From Herbaspirillum sp. AP02 (GTDB lineage: Bacteria; Pseudomonadota; Gammaproteobacteria; Burkholderiales; Burkholderiaceae_D): a stretch of 64,000 nt of DNA. The stretch is from NCBI RefSeq assembly GCF_015767275.1, contig NZ_JADWMY010000001.1:1178001-1242000 (forward strand), given 5' to 3'. The notes beneath the pieces are model-generated. The model had not been told where the DNA came from. It saw nothing but the letters and a program-made list of their open reading frames with translations, and searched no databases. Shown in pieces: positions 1 to 8,802 of this stretch (the stretch's first letter is position 1; the number at the start of each line of letters is the position of its first letter). Both the position numbers and the translations under genes were made by a program.

Positions 1-282
1 ACGGATACGGGCCTTGATGATCGGCAGCAGTTCACGTTGGGCAATCCGCACATCGTATTCGGTCTGCAGGTTGAGCCAGAATTTGGGATCCATCCTGAAG
101 TAGATGCCCAGGCGTACCGCCGTATCAACAGTGACAGGCCGCTTGCCACGTACGATTTCACTGATACGCGACACCGGTACGTCGATATCGGCCGCCACGC
201 GCGCCGCCGTCATCCCCATGGGTTTGATGAATTCTTCCAGCAGGATTTCACCTGGATGAATTTCGTCCAGTTTCTTCGTCAT
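1..282 (-). CDS. higA: HigA-family antitoxin, 3' end cut by window edge
   Basis: Antitoxin of a type II toxin-antitoxin pair; an XRE-type helix-turn-helix protein expected to bind HigB and repress its own promoter. 94 codons are visible and no stop occurs before the window edge, so only the last few residues should be missing (family length is about 100). Family marks are HPGEILLEEF at residues 9-18, the HTH stretch around VSRISEIVRGKRPV, and YFRMDPKFWLNLQ after it. The ATG at 282 follows an AGGAG that overlaps the stop codon of the upstream toxin gene, so the two are probably translationally coupled. Confidence 0.88.
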   Translation of the reverse strand, partial: MTKKLDEIHPGEILLEEFIKPMGMTAARVAADIDVPVSRISEIVRGKRPVTVDTAVRLGIYFRMDPKFWLNLQTEYDVRIAQRELLPIIKARIR

Positions 283-291
283 CGTGCACTC

Positions 292-570
292 CTAGTGGTA
301 ATCGACGATTTCAACGTCGTGTACGCCTTCAGCGGTCCAACGAAAACAAATTCGCCACTGGCCGCTGATGCGAATGCTGTATTGCCCCTTCCGGTTTCCG
401 CGCAATGATTCAAGATGATTCCCTGGAGGCACCTGTAGCACCGACAATGCAGAAGCAGCGTGAATCATCAGAAGTTTGCGGCGCGCCACGCGTTCAATAT
501 TCCTGAAGCGCTTGACCGGCAAGCTATGGAACAGAGATTCAGTATCTGCGCAAGAAAATGAAAGGATCAT
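292..570 (-). CDS. higB: HigB-family toxin (RelE/ParE fold)
   Basis: Predicted ribosome-dependent mRNA interferase, the toxin partner of the antitoxin gene 9 nt downstream. The ATG at 570 gives 92 aa, the usual HigB length; the open frame extends further upstream but that part does not resemble the family. Recognisable features are RFRNIERVARRKL in the first third, VPPGNHLESLRG, then GQYSIRISGQWRICFRW and the closing VDYH. Toxin-first order is typical of higBA. A short inverted repeat (ATCAT at 566-570 and ATGAT at 578-582) overlaps the start codon and could be the autoregulatory operator. Function is inferred from family resemblance. Confidence 0.85.
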   Translation of the reverse strand: MILSFSCADTESLFHSLPVKRFRNIERVARRKLLMIHAASALSVLQVPPGNHLESLRGNRKGQYSIRISGQWRICFRWTAEGVHDVEIVDYH

Positions 571-967
571 TTTTAGGATGATTTTATACCGCCAAACAGT
601 TTCCGTTAAACAGAAACTTCGCGAAAGAACAGGCGCCATCCTAGTCGAACAGGCAAGGCAGCTGGCAAAAGCGGGGCATTTTCATCCGGCATTCGGAATT
701 TTTTGGATTTCCGCCCCTTGGCGGTCGCTTATCTGTCGATTATCAATCAACGAGACAAGCCCGAACTTGGTGAACCCCCGCCCCAAGTTCGTCCCTTCCA
801 TGCCCCATCAACACCCGCCCAGGAAGGGCATCCTGGCGTATCATCCCCGATCAGCCGCTTCCGGGTCGATTACCGATTCAATTCCGGCCGATTACCTGTC
901 CATAGTGTCTGGCACGCTCATTGCAATTGGGAAAGCTCCAGACGCATCTATTTTTCAAGGGGTTTCC
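571..967. other. Intergenic region, no convincing gene
   Basis: 397 bp between the divergent higBA pair and the first binding-protein gene. It must carry both promoters. An open frame runs through it into the binding-protein gene, but its translation resembles nothing and lacks a ribosome site. The only clear structure is the inverted repeat at 762-791. Confidence 0.6.
762..791. repeat. Inverted repeat upstream of a binding-protein gene
   Basis: Perfect 9-bp arms CGAACTTGG (762-770) and CCAAGTTCG (783-791) around a 12-nt GC-rich loop. It lies 176 bp before the start at 968. No T run follows on either strand, so an operator or leader structure is as likely as a terminator. Confidence 0.4.
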
Positions 968-1765
968 ATGAAGTTTGCAAAACCGGCCCTGGCCGTTTCC
1001 CTGGCCCTGCTGTCACTGGCCGTCAATACTGCCCACGCCGACGCACTGGCCGATATCCAGAAGTCGGGCACCCTGCGCATCGCCGTGCCGCAGGATTTCG
1101 CCCCCTTCGGTTCGGTCAACGCCGACCTGCAATTGCAAGGGCTGGACATCGACGTGGCCAAACTGATCGCGCAGAAGATGGGCGTGAAGGTGCAGCTGGT
1201 TCCGGTGGCCAGCGCCAATCGCATCGCCTACCTGCAGACGCACAAGGCCGACCTGGTCATTTCCACTCTGGGCAAGAATGCCGAGCGTGAAAAGGTCATC
1301 GATTTCTCGCAGGCCTATGCGCCCTACAACAACAGCGTCTTCGGCGTGGCGGCAGTGAAGGTCAGCGGTGCAGCCGACCTGGCCGGCAAGACCGTGGGCG
1401 TGGCGCGTGGCACCTTCCAGGACCTGCAACTGACCGACACCGCGCCCAAGAGTGCCACCATCAAGCGCTACGAAGACAACAACGCCATGATCTCGGCCTA
1501 TGTCTCGGGCCAGGTGCAACTGGTGGGCACGGGTGACTTCGTGGCCTATGCTCTGGCGGAAAAAGCACCGGACAACAAGCCCGTGCTGAAGTACATCATC
1601 AACGAATCCAGCTGCAGCGTGGGCCTCAACAAGGGCGAAGCCGCCTTGCTGGCCAAGGTCAACGAGGTGCTGACCGCCGCCAAGAAGAGCGGCGAGCTCA
1701 ATGGCATCGTGCAGAAGTGGCTCAATGTGCCGCTGCCGACCAAGATGGCAACGACCTTCCAGTAA
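968..1765 (+). CDS. Amino-acid ABC-type periplasmic binding protein (SBP family 3), orphan copy 1
   Basis: 265-aa periplasmic solute-binding protein of the lysine/arginine/ornithine/glutamine type. Signal peptide is residues 1-24, ending in AHA before DALADI. Family blocks are GLDIDVAKLIA, the [21 protein letters not shown] stretch (split around residue 100) and a C-terminal GIVQKWL helix. The ATG at 968 follows AAGGGG at good spacing; the frame extends upstream without homology. It is a close paralogue of the gene at 3736-4533 (same length, most positions identical by eye). No permease or ATPase gene is nearby; a chemoreceptor gene follows convergently, so ligand presentation to a chemoreceptor is a plausible role. 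The ligand cannot be named from sequence. Confidence 0.9.
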   Translation: MKFAKPALAVSLALLSLAVNTAHADALADIQKSGTLRIAVPQDFAPFGSVNADLQLQGLDIDVAKLIAQKMGVKVQLVPVASANRIAYLQTHKADLVISTLGKNAEREKVIDFSQAYAPYNNSVFGVAAVKVSGAADLAGKTVGVARGTFQDLQLTDTAPKSATIKRYEDNNAMISAYVSGQVQLVGTGDFVAYALAEKAPDNKPVLKYIINESSCSVGLNKGEAALLAKVNEVLTAAKKSGELNGIVQKWLNVPLPTKMATTFQ

Positions 1766-1773
1766 GCCACCAC

Positions 1774-1817
1774 GGCAGGCGACGGGATGACCGCAAGGGC
1801 GTCCCGTCAGGCCTGCC
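1774..1817. terminator. Long hairpin between convergent genes
   Basis: Left arms GGCAGGC (1774-1780) and GACGGGA (1781-1787) pair with TCCCGTC (1802-1808) and GCCTGCC (1811-1817), with a 2-nt bulge. It sits between the convergent binding-protein and chemoreceptor genes, so it could stop transcription from both sides. No strong U tract follows, which keeps confidence moderate. Confidence 0.45.
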
Positions 1818-1864
1818 ATGTTCTATATCCCTTGCTTCATCCGCTCTACCCTGCCTTGATTCTC

Positions 1865-3517
1865 TCACGCCGCAAGCAGCGGCCGACGACGGGAGAACAA
1901 GGCTAGCCGGCGACCTCCGGCAACGGCTCCAGGCTCATCGGACTCACCCGCTGGCGGGCCCCCAGCCTGCCCCTCTACCCGGAACACGCTGACCAGTTCC
2001 GTCAATTCTCCCGCCTGACCACGCATGGAAGCCGCAGCAGCTGCAGCCTGCTCCACCAGTGCGGCGTTCTGCTGGGTCATGTCATCCAGTTGTGCGACGG
2101 CGTCATTGACCAGCTGGATCCCTTCACTCTGCTCGGTGCTGGCTACGCTGATCTCGTTGACGATGGCATTGACCTGCTCCACGCTCTGGACCACGCGTGA
2201 CATGGTGGCGCCGGCCTGTTCCACCAACGTGCTACCGGCACTGACCTTGTCCACCGAATCATCGATGAGCGACTTGATTTCCTTGGCCGCCGCCGCCGAA
2301 CGCTGCGCCAGGCTGCGCACTTCAGAAGCCACCACGGCAAAGCCACGGCCCTGCTCGCCGGCGCGAGCGGCTTCCACGGCGGCATTCAAGGCCAGGATAT
2401 TGGTCTGGAAGGCAATGCTGTCGATCACGCTGATGATGTCCACGATCTTGCGCGACGCGCTGTTGATCGCCTCCATGGTATCGACCACGCGCCCCACCAC
2501 CACCCCGCCCTCGCCGGCAATGCCGGCAGCCGAGGCCGCCAGGCGACTGGCCTGCTGGGCATTGTCGGCATTGGTGCGGACGGTGGAGATCAGTTCTTCC
2601 ATGGCCGAGGCGGTCTGCTCCAGCGCACCGGCCTGCTGCTCGGTGCGGGCCGACAGGTCCTGGTTGCCCTCGGCGATTTCGCCGGATGCCGTGGCAATGG
2701 CGTCGGTGCCATGACGCACCCGCGCCACGAGGTCACGCAGGCGGGCGTTCATGTCCTGCAGCGAGGCCAGCAACTGGCCGACTTCATCGCGTGAAGTCAC
2801 ACTGATCTGCGCCGTCAGGTCACCTGCGGCCACCCGCTGCGAGAGGCCCACGGCCTGCTTGAGCGGACGCACGATGCTGCGCGTGAGCAGCCAGGCACAC
2901 AGCACGCCGAACACCAGCGCGGCGGCCTCCAGCACCATCAGCAGGATGCGGCTGCGCGCGGCCAGTGCGACGATGTTGGCGGCCGTGTCATCAATCTCGG
3001 CCTGCTCGGTCTGCTGCAGTTTGCGCATGGCGGCCTGGTACTTCTTGGACAGCGGCATGAACTCCTGGATCAGCACGCTGTTGGCGGCATCCTGTTCGCC
3101 GGTGGACTTGAGATCCATCATCTTCAGGGTGATCGCCCTGTAGTCCTTCTGCATGGCCTCGATCTCGGCGTAGAGCGCCTTTTCGGTAGCGGTGTCGAAC
3201 ATCGGCACCAGTTCCTTCTGCAGATCGGCGCTCTCCTTGACCGAAGCCAGTTCCTCGTTGAGGAAATAATTATTGAGCGTGGGGTCGGTGCTGCGCGACA
3301 TGGCGATGGTGCGCAGGATGGCCGCACGCAGGTTGCCATACCAGCCCGAGATCAGGCGCTCCTTGCGCACCGACTGGCTGACCATCTCCTGCGTCACATT
3401 GCTGACCACCTGCAGGCGCCAGACGCCAATGCCCATGATCAGGATGGACAACGCCAATACCAGCGCGAAACCGCCAGCCAGACGGCTGCCGATACGCAGG
3501 TTCCCAAAGACCTTCAT
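1865..3517 (-). CDS. Methyl-accepting chemotaxis protein, four-helix-bundle sensor
   Basis: 550-aa inner-membrane chemoreceptor. A first membrane helix (about residues 12-32) is followed by an all-helical periplasmic sensor of about 155 residues (4HB_MCP type), a second membrane helix near 190-212 ending in RSIVRPL, a HAMP domain, and the cytoplasmic signalling rod. The conserved hairpin tip [20 protein letters not shown] is intact, followed by [19 protein letters not shown]. No NWETF-type C-terminal CheR tether is present; the tail is Gly/Pro/Arg-rich. Start at 3517 is supported by GGGGAA upstream. It lies 218 bp downstream of, and in line with, the binding-protein gene at 3736-4533, suggesting a receptor that senses a loaded binding protein. 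Confidence 0.92.
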   Translation of the reverse strand: MKVFGNLRIGSRLAGGFALVLALSILIMGIGVWRLQVVSNVTQEMVSQSVRKERLISGWYGNLRAAILRTIAMSRSTDPTLNNYFLNEELASVKESADLQKELVPMFDTATEKALYAEIEAMQKDYRAITLKMMDLKSTGEQDAANSVLIQEFMPLSKKYQAAMRKLQQTEQAEIDDTAANIVALAARSRILLMVLEAAALVFGVLCAWLLTRSIVRPLKQAVGLSQRVAAGDLTAQISVTSRDEVGQLLASLQDMNARLRDLVARVRHGTDAIATASGEIAEGNQDLSARTEQQAGALEQTASAMEELISTVRTNADNAQQASRLAASAAGIAGEGGVVVGRVVDTMEAINSASRKIVDIISVIDSIAFQTNILALNAAVEAARAGEQGRGFAVVASEVRSLAQRSAAAAKEIKSLIDDSVDKVSAGSTLVEQAGATMSRVVQSVEQVNAIVNEISVASTEQSEGIQLVNDAVAQLDDMTQQNAALVEQAAAAAASMRGQAGELTELVSVFRVEGQAGGPPAGESDEPGAVAGGRRLALFSRRRPLLAA

Positions 3518-3735
3518 GATGATTCCCCAGTAATGGTGCATGCGGCCGCCCCCGAGGTTGCCGCTTGTCATTTTTCCAGCAAGAAACGTACCCGCCTGCG
3601 AAGGCAACGGCCGAGGACGGAGCTTGGGCGGAACGGCAGGCGGTGACATGGAGAATGGGGCGTGTCGCGCCGCAGGACGCGGCGCGCAGTGCAGACGGCA
3701 AGTACCGGTCCGCGACGCGGACCGGACCATGCTTC

Positions 3736-4533
3736 TTACTGGTAGGTCGTGGCCATCTTTTCCGGCAGCGGCACGTTGAGCCACTTCTTGACGATGCCAT
3801 TGAGCTCGCCACTCTTCTTGGAGGCGGTCAGGGCCTCGTTGACCTTGGCCATGAGCGCCGGCTCGCCCTTGTTCATGCCGACGTAGCAAGTGGAGACATT
3901 GATGATGTACTTCAGCAGCGGCTTGTTGTTGGGGGTCTTCTCGGCCAGCGCATAGGCCACGAAGTCACCGGTGCCGACGATCTGGACCTGGCCCGAGACA
4001 TAGGCCGAGATCAGGCCGTTGTTGTCTTCATAGCGCTTGATGACGGTGCTCTTGGGGACACTGTCGGTGAGCATCAGATCTTCGAAGGTAGAGCGCGCCA
4101 CGCCCACGGTCTGGTTCGCCAGGTCAGCCGGACCGGCCACCTTGATGGCGGCTACGCCAAAGACGCTGTTGTTATAGGGCGCATAACCCTGCGAGAAGTC
4201 GATGACCTTTTCGCGCTCGGCGTTCTTGCCCAGGGTCGAGATGATGAGGTCGATCTTGTGCGTCTGCAGGAAGGCCATGCGACTGGAAATGGGGACCGGG
4301 ACCAGCTCGGCCTTGACGCCCATGCCCTTGGCCACCAGCTTGGCGACCTCGATGTCCAGACCTTGCAACTGCAGGTCGGAATTGACCGAACCGTAGGGTG
4401 CGAAATCCTGGGGCACGCCGATCTTCACGACCCCGGCCTTCTGGATATCGGCCAGGTTGTCGGCACTGGCCGATCCGGCCAAACCGGCCATCAGGCCCAG
4501 GGATGCAGCGATTACGGTCTTGACGAACTTCAT
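3736..4533 (-). CDS. Amino-acid periplasmic binding protein (SBP family 3), orphan copy 2
   Basis: 265-aa paralogue of the protein at 968-1765, from the same solute-binding family. Signal peptide is residues 1-24, ending around [10 protein letters not shown]. It shares the blocks [35 protein letters not shown] and [16 protein letters not shown] with copy 1. Differences cluster in ligand-pocket regions such as VPISSRMAF versus VASANRIAY, so the two may bind related but different amino acids. Start at 4533 has AAGGGAA upstream. No ABC permease or ATPase is encoded nearby. Orientation ahead of the chemoreceptor gene suggests co-expression with it. Confidence 0.9.
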   Translation of the reverse strand: MKFVKTVIAASLGLMAGLAGSASADNLADIQKAGVVKIGVPQDFAPYGSVNSDLQLQGLDIEVAKLVAKGMGVKAELVPVPISSRMAFLQTHKIDLIISTLGKNAEREKVIDFSQGYAPYNNSVFGVAAIKVAGPADLANQTVGVARSTFEDLMLTDSVPKSTVIKRYEDNNGLISAYVSGQVQIVGTGDFVAYALAEKTPNNKPLLKYIINVSTCYVGMNKGEPALMAKVNEALTASKKSGELNGIVKKWLNVPLPEKMATTYQ

Positions 4534-5193
4534 GGTGGTTCCCTTGTTGTCGTTGAAATGATGATCCATGCTGACGGGCAAACGTCGGGCGCCTGTTTCG
4601 GTATCACTCGTGGTGATGCAGGCAATGTCGAACAACGACTTAGAAAAATGGCCCCGATTACCCGTCCCGAGCGATGCGCATCCACCCCTATCGGGCAGCG
4701 CACAGGACGCCACCGCGCTGATGCAATTACCATGCCCGCCTGTTCCCGTCGGTGTCGATTCACAGGGCGAATCAAACAAAGTCGCCGCCTGACAAAAACC
4801 GGCGCACAATGGGGAGAAAATATTAGTTTTCCTCCACCGCTGCAAGCGGCTCGCCATTTCTGACACGAGCTGCCCCTACAGGCGTCTACACCCGCGACAG
4901 CTCAGCACCGGCAAGCTGGGTGTCGCGCCAAAAACTAATTGATCCACCATGACCGGATTGCGCCGGGGAAGAATGAAAATCATCTCCATGACGCAGTCCC
5001 GGCAGGAGATCTTTCCCGGCTCCCCACATCGTTGCGGTGGCGCTATAGATCAGCTTTCCATTCCCACAGAATAGGAGAAGATGGGGAAAAAACGTAAAAT
5101 CGAAAAAATAAGTTCTAATATTTTTCAGTTCGCAGTTATATTGCCGCAGGCACTCCGCTGCCGTCATCCAGACCAATCAAAAGGGAGAGACCC
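4534..5193. other. Large intergenic region, no supported gene
   Basis: 660 bp between divergent genes. Open frames are present on both strands, but none has a ribosome site plus recognisable protein. The part from about 5085 to 5145 is AT-rich (including AATATTTTT) and probably holds the promoter of the small gene at 5194. I see no RNA gene or repeat here. Confidence 0.5.
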
Positions 5194-5412
5194 ATGCCCA
5201 GACGTTCCAAGACACCTGAACCCGTTGCTGCGACCCCGCCGCGCTTCCTGGTCGAGCCGGACGGCTTCCTCAACGTCCCGGTGAGCCGCAAGACACGGGA
5301 TGACATCCATCATCTCAAGAAAAGCATGCGCGTGACCAGCCAGGCGGAAGTGATCGAAAAAGCCGTGGCCATCGTGCGCGCGATCGATCTGGCCGCACGC
5401 GGCGAGGAGTAA
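5194..5412 (+). CDS. Small ribbon-helix-helix-like protein
   Basis: 72-aa protein, ATG preceded by AAAGGGAGAG at good spacing. The first 30 residues are Pro-rich and probably disordered. The rest reads like a CopG/Arc-type fold: a short strand (FLNVPVS), a helix (RKTRDDIHHLKKSM), the turn VTSQAEV and a second helix (IEKAVAIVRAIDLAA). This predicts a small dimeric DNA-binding regulator, perhaps controlling neighbouring chemotaxis genes or itself. No toxin partner is adjacent. The assignment rests on pattern only; a different two-helix fold is possible. Confidence 0.6.
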   Translation: MPRRSKTPEPVAATPPRFLVEPDGFLNVPVSRKTRDDIHHLKKSMRVTSQAEVIEKAVAIVRAIDLAARGEE

Positions 5413-5437
5413 AGCCGGGCGGAGACGCCCAAACCTG

Positions 5438-5461
5438 GTCGCGACCGGCTCCGGTCGCGAC
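5438..5461 (+). terminator. Perfect hairpin after the small RHH-like gene
   Basis: GTCGCGACCGG (5438-5448) is followed after 2 nt by its exact reverse complement (5451-5461); in practice a 10-bp stem with a 4-nt loop. It lies 26 bp past the stop at 5412. No U tract follows, so termination is suggested by position rather than proven. Confidence 0.45.
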
Positions 5462-5575
5462 ATCCTCCACTGCGAGTGACCGCTTCCAGGCTGCGCCGCC
5501 CACCCTCTTCCTCCGGCTTTCACGGCCCGGTCTTTGCGACCGGCAGCATCCTCGCCATTACTCACGCACAGGACG

Positions 5576-5610
5576 AAAAAAAAGCGGCTGCCTGTTCTTC
5601 AGGCAACCGC
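5576..5610 (-). terminator. Rho-independent terminator of the second chemoreceptor gene
   Basis: Read on the minus strand, a GC-rich stem (GCGG-TGCCTG pairing with CAGGCA-CCGC, one mismatch, 5584-5610) is followed directly by eight T (the A run at 5576-5583). It lies 56 bp beyond the stop of the chemoreceptor gene that ends at 5666. Confidence 0.88.
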
Positions 5611-5665
5611 TCGGTGCGCTCCCACGACCGGCGCGGGAAACTTCGGTCCCGGCGATGAGGACGAA

Positions 5666-7237
5666 TCAGGTCATGCGCGCAGTGGTCTGCACCGGCAGAC
5701 GGAAGATGCTGACCTGTTCGGCCAGTTCTGCCGCCTGTCCCTGCATGGCGCGCGAAGCCGCGGCGGCCTGCTCGACCAGCGCCGCATTCTGTTGCGTGAC
5801 CTCGTCCATCTGCGTGACCGCCTGATGGACCTGCTCGATACCGGCGCGCTGCTCTTCGCCGGCGGCGCTGATCTGTCCGATGATGGTATTGACCTGGGCC
5901 ACGCTCTGTACGATCTCTTGCATGGTCTGTCCAGCCTTCTTGACCAGATGCGCGCCTGAATCGACCTTCTCCACCGAGTCGCCGATGAGCACCTTGATCT
6001 CCTTGGCAGCGGCAGCCGAACGCTGGGCCAGGCTGCGCACTTCGGTGGCGACCACCGCGAAACCACGGCCCTGTTCACCTGCACGGGCTGCTTCCACCGC
6101 GGCATTCAAGGCCAGGATATTGGTCTGGAAGGCGATGCCATCGATCACGCCGATGATGTCGACGATCTTGCGGGCGGAGGCGTCGATGTCGTCCATCGTG
6201 GCGACCACTTCGCCGACGATCTCGCCGCCCTGGCCGGCAATGTGCGAAGCAGCCTGCGCCATCTCGGCGGCCTGGCGGGCATTGGCGCTGTTCTGCTGGA
6301 CGGTGGATGTCAGTTCTTCCATGGAGGAGGCGGTTTCTTCCAGCGAACTGGCCTGGTGTTCGGTGCGTGCCGACAGGTCCTGGTTGCCGGCTGCGATCTC
6401 CTGCGAGGCAGTGGCAATGGTATCGGCCCCGGTGCGCACGCTGGAGACAATATCGACCAGCGAACGGTTCATCTCGCGCAGGGCGCCGAGCAGTTCACCG
6501 GTCTCATCAGAAGCGCGATCATCGATGTGCTTGGTCAGGTCGCCGTTGGCCACCTTGCGCGCGGCGTCCAGCGCATCCGCCATTGGCACGGTGATGGAAC
6601 GGCTGATCATGAATGCAGCGATCAGGCCGATCAGAATCGCCACGACGGCCGACACGCCCAGAATGGTGGCTGAGTTGACATAGGTGGCATGCGCAGCGGC
6701 AGTCGCCTCGTTCATCTGTTGCTCGTAGCGTCCCACCAGCAGGCGCAGGGATTCGAGCAACTCGCCCTGGGTCTTGTAGCGCGGACCGAACAGCAGACGC
6801 TGGCCTTCTTCATTCTGGTTCTTCAGTCCAAGCGCGACCACATCGGCGGTGAAGGCAAAGTAGTTCTTTCCGGCCTCATCGACAGTACCGACCAGGCGTC
6901 TTCCCTCTTCGGTGGTAACGCTGCTGCGCAGGTATTCCAGGGACTTCAGGAATTCCGCCAGGTCCTTGTCGATGGATTGCTTGTTACTGTCCATCTGGGC
7001 CTGGTCCGACAGGATGATGATGTTACGTGCCGAACGGGCAATATTCATCATCAGGTATTGCATCTTCTGGGCGGCGTTGACCTTGGGATAGATGCGACTG
7101 CTCAGGTCGCTGGCAGTCGTATCCAGCGACGACATGCGGATGATACCGATGAGAGTGATGATGACCAGCAGCGACAGGAGAGCCGCGAAGCCGGCACCCA
7201 GGCGCGTGCCCAGGCGGAGACGACGGAGAGGATTCAT
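5666..7237 (-). CDS. Methyl-accepting chemotaxis protein
   Basis: 523-aa chemoreceptor. Membrane helix 1 (about residues 12-35) precedes a helical periplasmic sensor with many Asn/Gln/Lys positions (four-helix-bundle type). Membrane helix 2 (about 190-212) ends in [10 protein letters not shown], then HAMP and a signalling domain with the invariant tip [20 protein letters not shown]. The last residues lack a CheR-binding pentapeptide. The ATG at 7237 ([10 protein letters not shown]) is chosen because the basic stretch before the first helix starts there; the 27 further upstream codons look like non-coding translation. A perfect sigma-28 type -10 element lies upstream at 7350-7357. The ligand is unknown. 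Confidence 0.92.
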   Translation of the reverse strand: MNPLRRLRLGTRLGAGFAALLSLLVIITLIGIIRMSSLDTTASDLSSRIYPKVNAAQKMQYLMMNIARSARNIIILSDQAQMDSNKQSIDKDLAEFLKSLEYLRSSVTTEEGRRLVGTVDEAGKNYFAFTADVVALGLKNQNEEGQRLLFGPRYKTQGELLESLRLLVGRYEQQMNEATAAAHATYVNSATILGVSAVVAILIGLIAAFMISRSITVPMADALDAARKVANGDLTKHIDDRASDETGELLGALREMNRSLVDIVSSVRTGADTIATASQEIAAGNQDLSARTEHQASSLEETASSMEELTSTVQQNSANARQAAEMAQAASHIAGQGGEIVGEVVATMDDIDASARKIVDIIGVIDGIAFQTNILALNAAVEAARAGEQGRGFAVVATEVRSLAQRSAAAAKEIKVLIGDSVEKVDSGAHLVKKAGQTMQEIVQSVAQVNTIIGQISAAGEEQRAGIEQVHQAVTQMDEVTQQNAALVEQAAAASRAMQGQAAELAEQVSIFRLPVQTTARMT

Positions 7238-7790
7238 GTGAGTCTTGTTGAGGATTGGAACGAGGCCGGTGGGGTCACGTCGGCGCGCAGGAGATGATAC
7301 GTCGGACGCCGACGGCACCCTGCCCCGAACAGAGGGGTAGAGTTCGACCTTATCGGCTCATGGCCGTGGCGCGCGGCCGGCAACATCGCTGCAGGGCAAG
7401 CACTGAGCCCGGGAGATATTCGCGTTTGCGCGACTGCCGGATTTCACTGTCAGCTTGCATTCCCCCCCGTCTTTCATGATATGCACCACCCAGCGCATGG
7501 AGCGACAGTTTGTATTACATGCCGATGCGGACAAATTGGCAAAGCGGAAAAAGCGGGCGCTTTCTCGCTTACGCACAGGTTTGGTGGCCAATTGACTTCT
7601 GGTATAACAAGGGCTTCGTCGTCCCTCCCCCTCCGGCCCACTGGCCACGGCGACGTCTGCACTGGCTGGCACGAGCGCCACTGCTCACCCGAATCGTCAT
7701 GATGACGCGGGCGCGCGGCCGGCCGCACCTGTCGGCACGCATCTTGCTGACCCGAGGGGGAGATACGTCACCGCTCGAGGCACAAGTCAC
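7238..7790. other. Intergenic region with divergent promoters
   Basis: 553 bp between the chemoreceptor (minus) and cheY-like (plus) genes. It holds a flagellar-type -10 element (7350-7357) and a short inverted repeat CGTCGG/CCGACG at 7300-7314. Several open frames cross it on both strands, but none has a ribosome site and a believable product. Confidence 0.5.
7350..7357 (-). promoter_or_regulatory. Candidate sigma-28 (FliA) -10 element
   Basis: On the minus strand the bases read GCCGATAA, identical to the FliA -10 consensus, about 110 bp upstream of the chemoreceptor start at 7237. I could not find a matching TAAAG-like -35 at the expected distance, so this is a half-site only. Confidence 0.35.
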
Positions 7791-8192
7791 ATGGCAGATA
7801 CAGACCAGCATTTTCTCGTCGTCGACGATTTTTCGACCATGCGCCGCATTGTCAGCGGCCTGCTCAAGGAACTGGAATACACCAAGATCGCGGAAGCCGA
7901 CGATGGCTCCACGGCGCTGAAGATACTGGAGTCCGGTGCCTCCAGTATCACCTTCGTGCTCACCGACTGGAACATGCCTGTCATGGACGGTCTGACACTG
8001 CTCAAGAAGATTCGCTCGTCACCCTCGCTGGCGCACCTGCCGGTGCTGATGATCACCGCCGAGGCAAAGAAGGAGAACATCGTCATGGCTGCCCAGGAAG
8101 GGGCCGACGGCTACATCGTCAAACCATTCAACGCTGCCACGCTGAAGGAAAAGATCGAGAAGATCCTGTCCCGGCGCGCGCAGATGAAATAG
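7791..8192 (+). CDS. cheY: CheY-type single-domain chemotaxis response regulator
   Basis: 133-aa receiver domain with no output domain. All phosphorylation residues are present: acidic pair D12-D13 (LVVDD), phospho-acceptor D59 ([12 protein letters not shown]), T89 (LMITAEA) and K111 (YIVKPF). The TDWNMP block is the hallmark of true flagellar CheY proteins, which bind FliM when phosphorylated. GAGG precedes the ATG. It sits between chemoreceptor and c-di-GMP genes rather than in a full che operon, so it may be an additional CheY copy. A 76-aa gene follows after 8 bp and is almost certainly co-translated. Confidence 0.92.
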   Translation: MADTDQHFLVVDDFSTMRRIVSGLLKELEYTKIAEADDGSTALKILESGASSITFVLTDWNMPVMDGLTLLKKIRSSPSLAHLPVLMITAEAKKENIVMAAQEGADGYIVKPFNAATLKEKIEKILSRRAQMK

Positions 8193-8200
8193 GAGGCGCC

Positions 8201-8431
8201 ATGGACATTCCCGCCAACGACGACCAGCAGGAGCCGGGGATCGGCGCCGTCATCACGCATGTCTCGATGACCACCCGCATCCACCAGACCGTCTACACGC
8301 TGGAAAACCGCACGATCCGGCTAGCCGCCGGTGCGGTCCGTTCTGAGTATCGCGTGCTGCTGGAGCGCGACGTCATCAAGGACTGGACCGAGGGTGACGT
8401 GGCCCAGTATTTCGGTCGGGACATCGAATGA
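8201..8431 (+). CDS. Small conserved-looking protein coupled to cheY, function unknown
   Basis: 76-aa protein; the ATG follows AGGAGGCGCC, a near-perfect ribosome site, only 8 bp after the cheY stop. The N-terminal 15 residues are acidic and flexible (DDQQEPG). The rest alternates short strands and helices (AVITHVSMTTRIHQTVYTL, then VLLERDVIKDW) and ends acidic. No signal peptide, membrane segment or metal motif is visible. Tight coupling suggests it acts with the receiver, for instance as a phosphatase, adaptor or sink partner, but that is inference. I do not recognise the family. Confidence 0.7.
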   Translation: MDIPANDDQQEPGIGAVITHVSMTTRIHQTVYTLENRTIRLAAGAVRSEYRVLLERDVIKDWTEGDVAQYFGRDIE

Positions 8432-8802
8432 ATGCATGACCGCAGCCGGTGGTCCGCAAGGCCACCGCGCCGCAACTGCCGTACCAGCTCTCCCCCTTCC
8501 CTCTTGCTCGCATGCACGCTCGCTCGCCTGCGAACATGACGTCATGCCAGGGCCGCCCGGCCTGCCGCCTCCATCTCCCTCCCACATGTCTATTACGCCG
8601 TCTTGAGCGTCGTCAGGCCTGTAAGCCTTTGCACCTTGCATGATCATGCAGAGACGATTTGTTGCAAAATAGAAATTTTCAAGAGATTTTCTGTGAATCT
8701 CCCCGCTTACAAAAGCGGGTATAACGTAACCAATAATCAGACTCATCCGTTGAGAGCGCTATAACAGATCAGGGCTGTTTCATTTTGGGGATGTGAGTCG
8801 AC
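8432..8802. other. Intergenic region with AT-rich promoter and hairpin
   Basis: 371 bp. The first half looks like random GC-rich DNA. The stretch 8650-8770 is AT-rich and holds a perfect hairpin, CCCGCTT-ACAA-AAGCGGG at 8702-8719, not followed by T's. It lies 83 bp before the GTG of the interrupted regulator gene and could be an operator or leader structure. Confidence 0.45.

Noticed and set aside
476..967. 164-codon upstream extension of the first binding-protein gene
   Set aside because: The signal peptide and ribosome site start at 968; the extension has no recognisable sequence.
7665..7690. TGGCAC...TGCT resembling a sigma-54 promoter before cheY
   Set aside because: Spacing between GG and GC is 13 rather than 10, so it does not fit.
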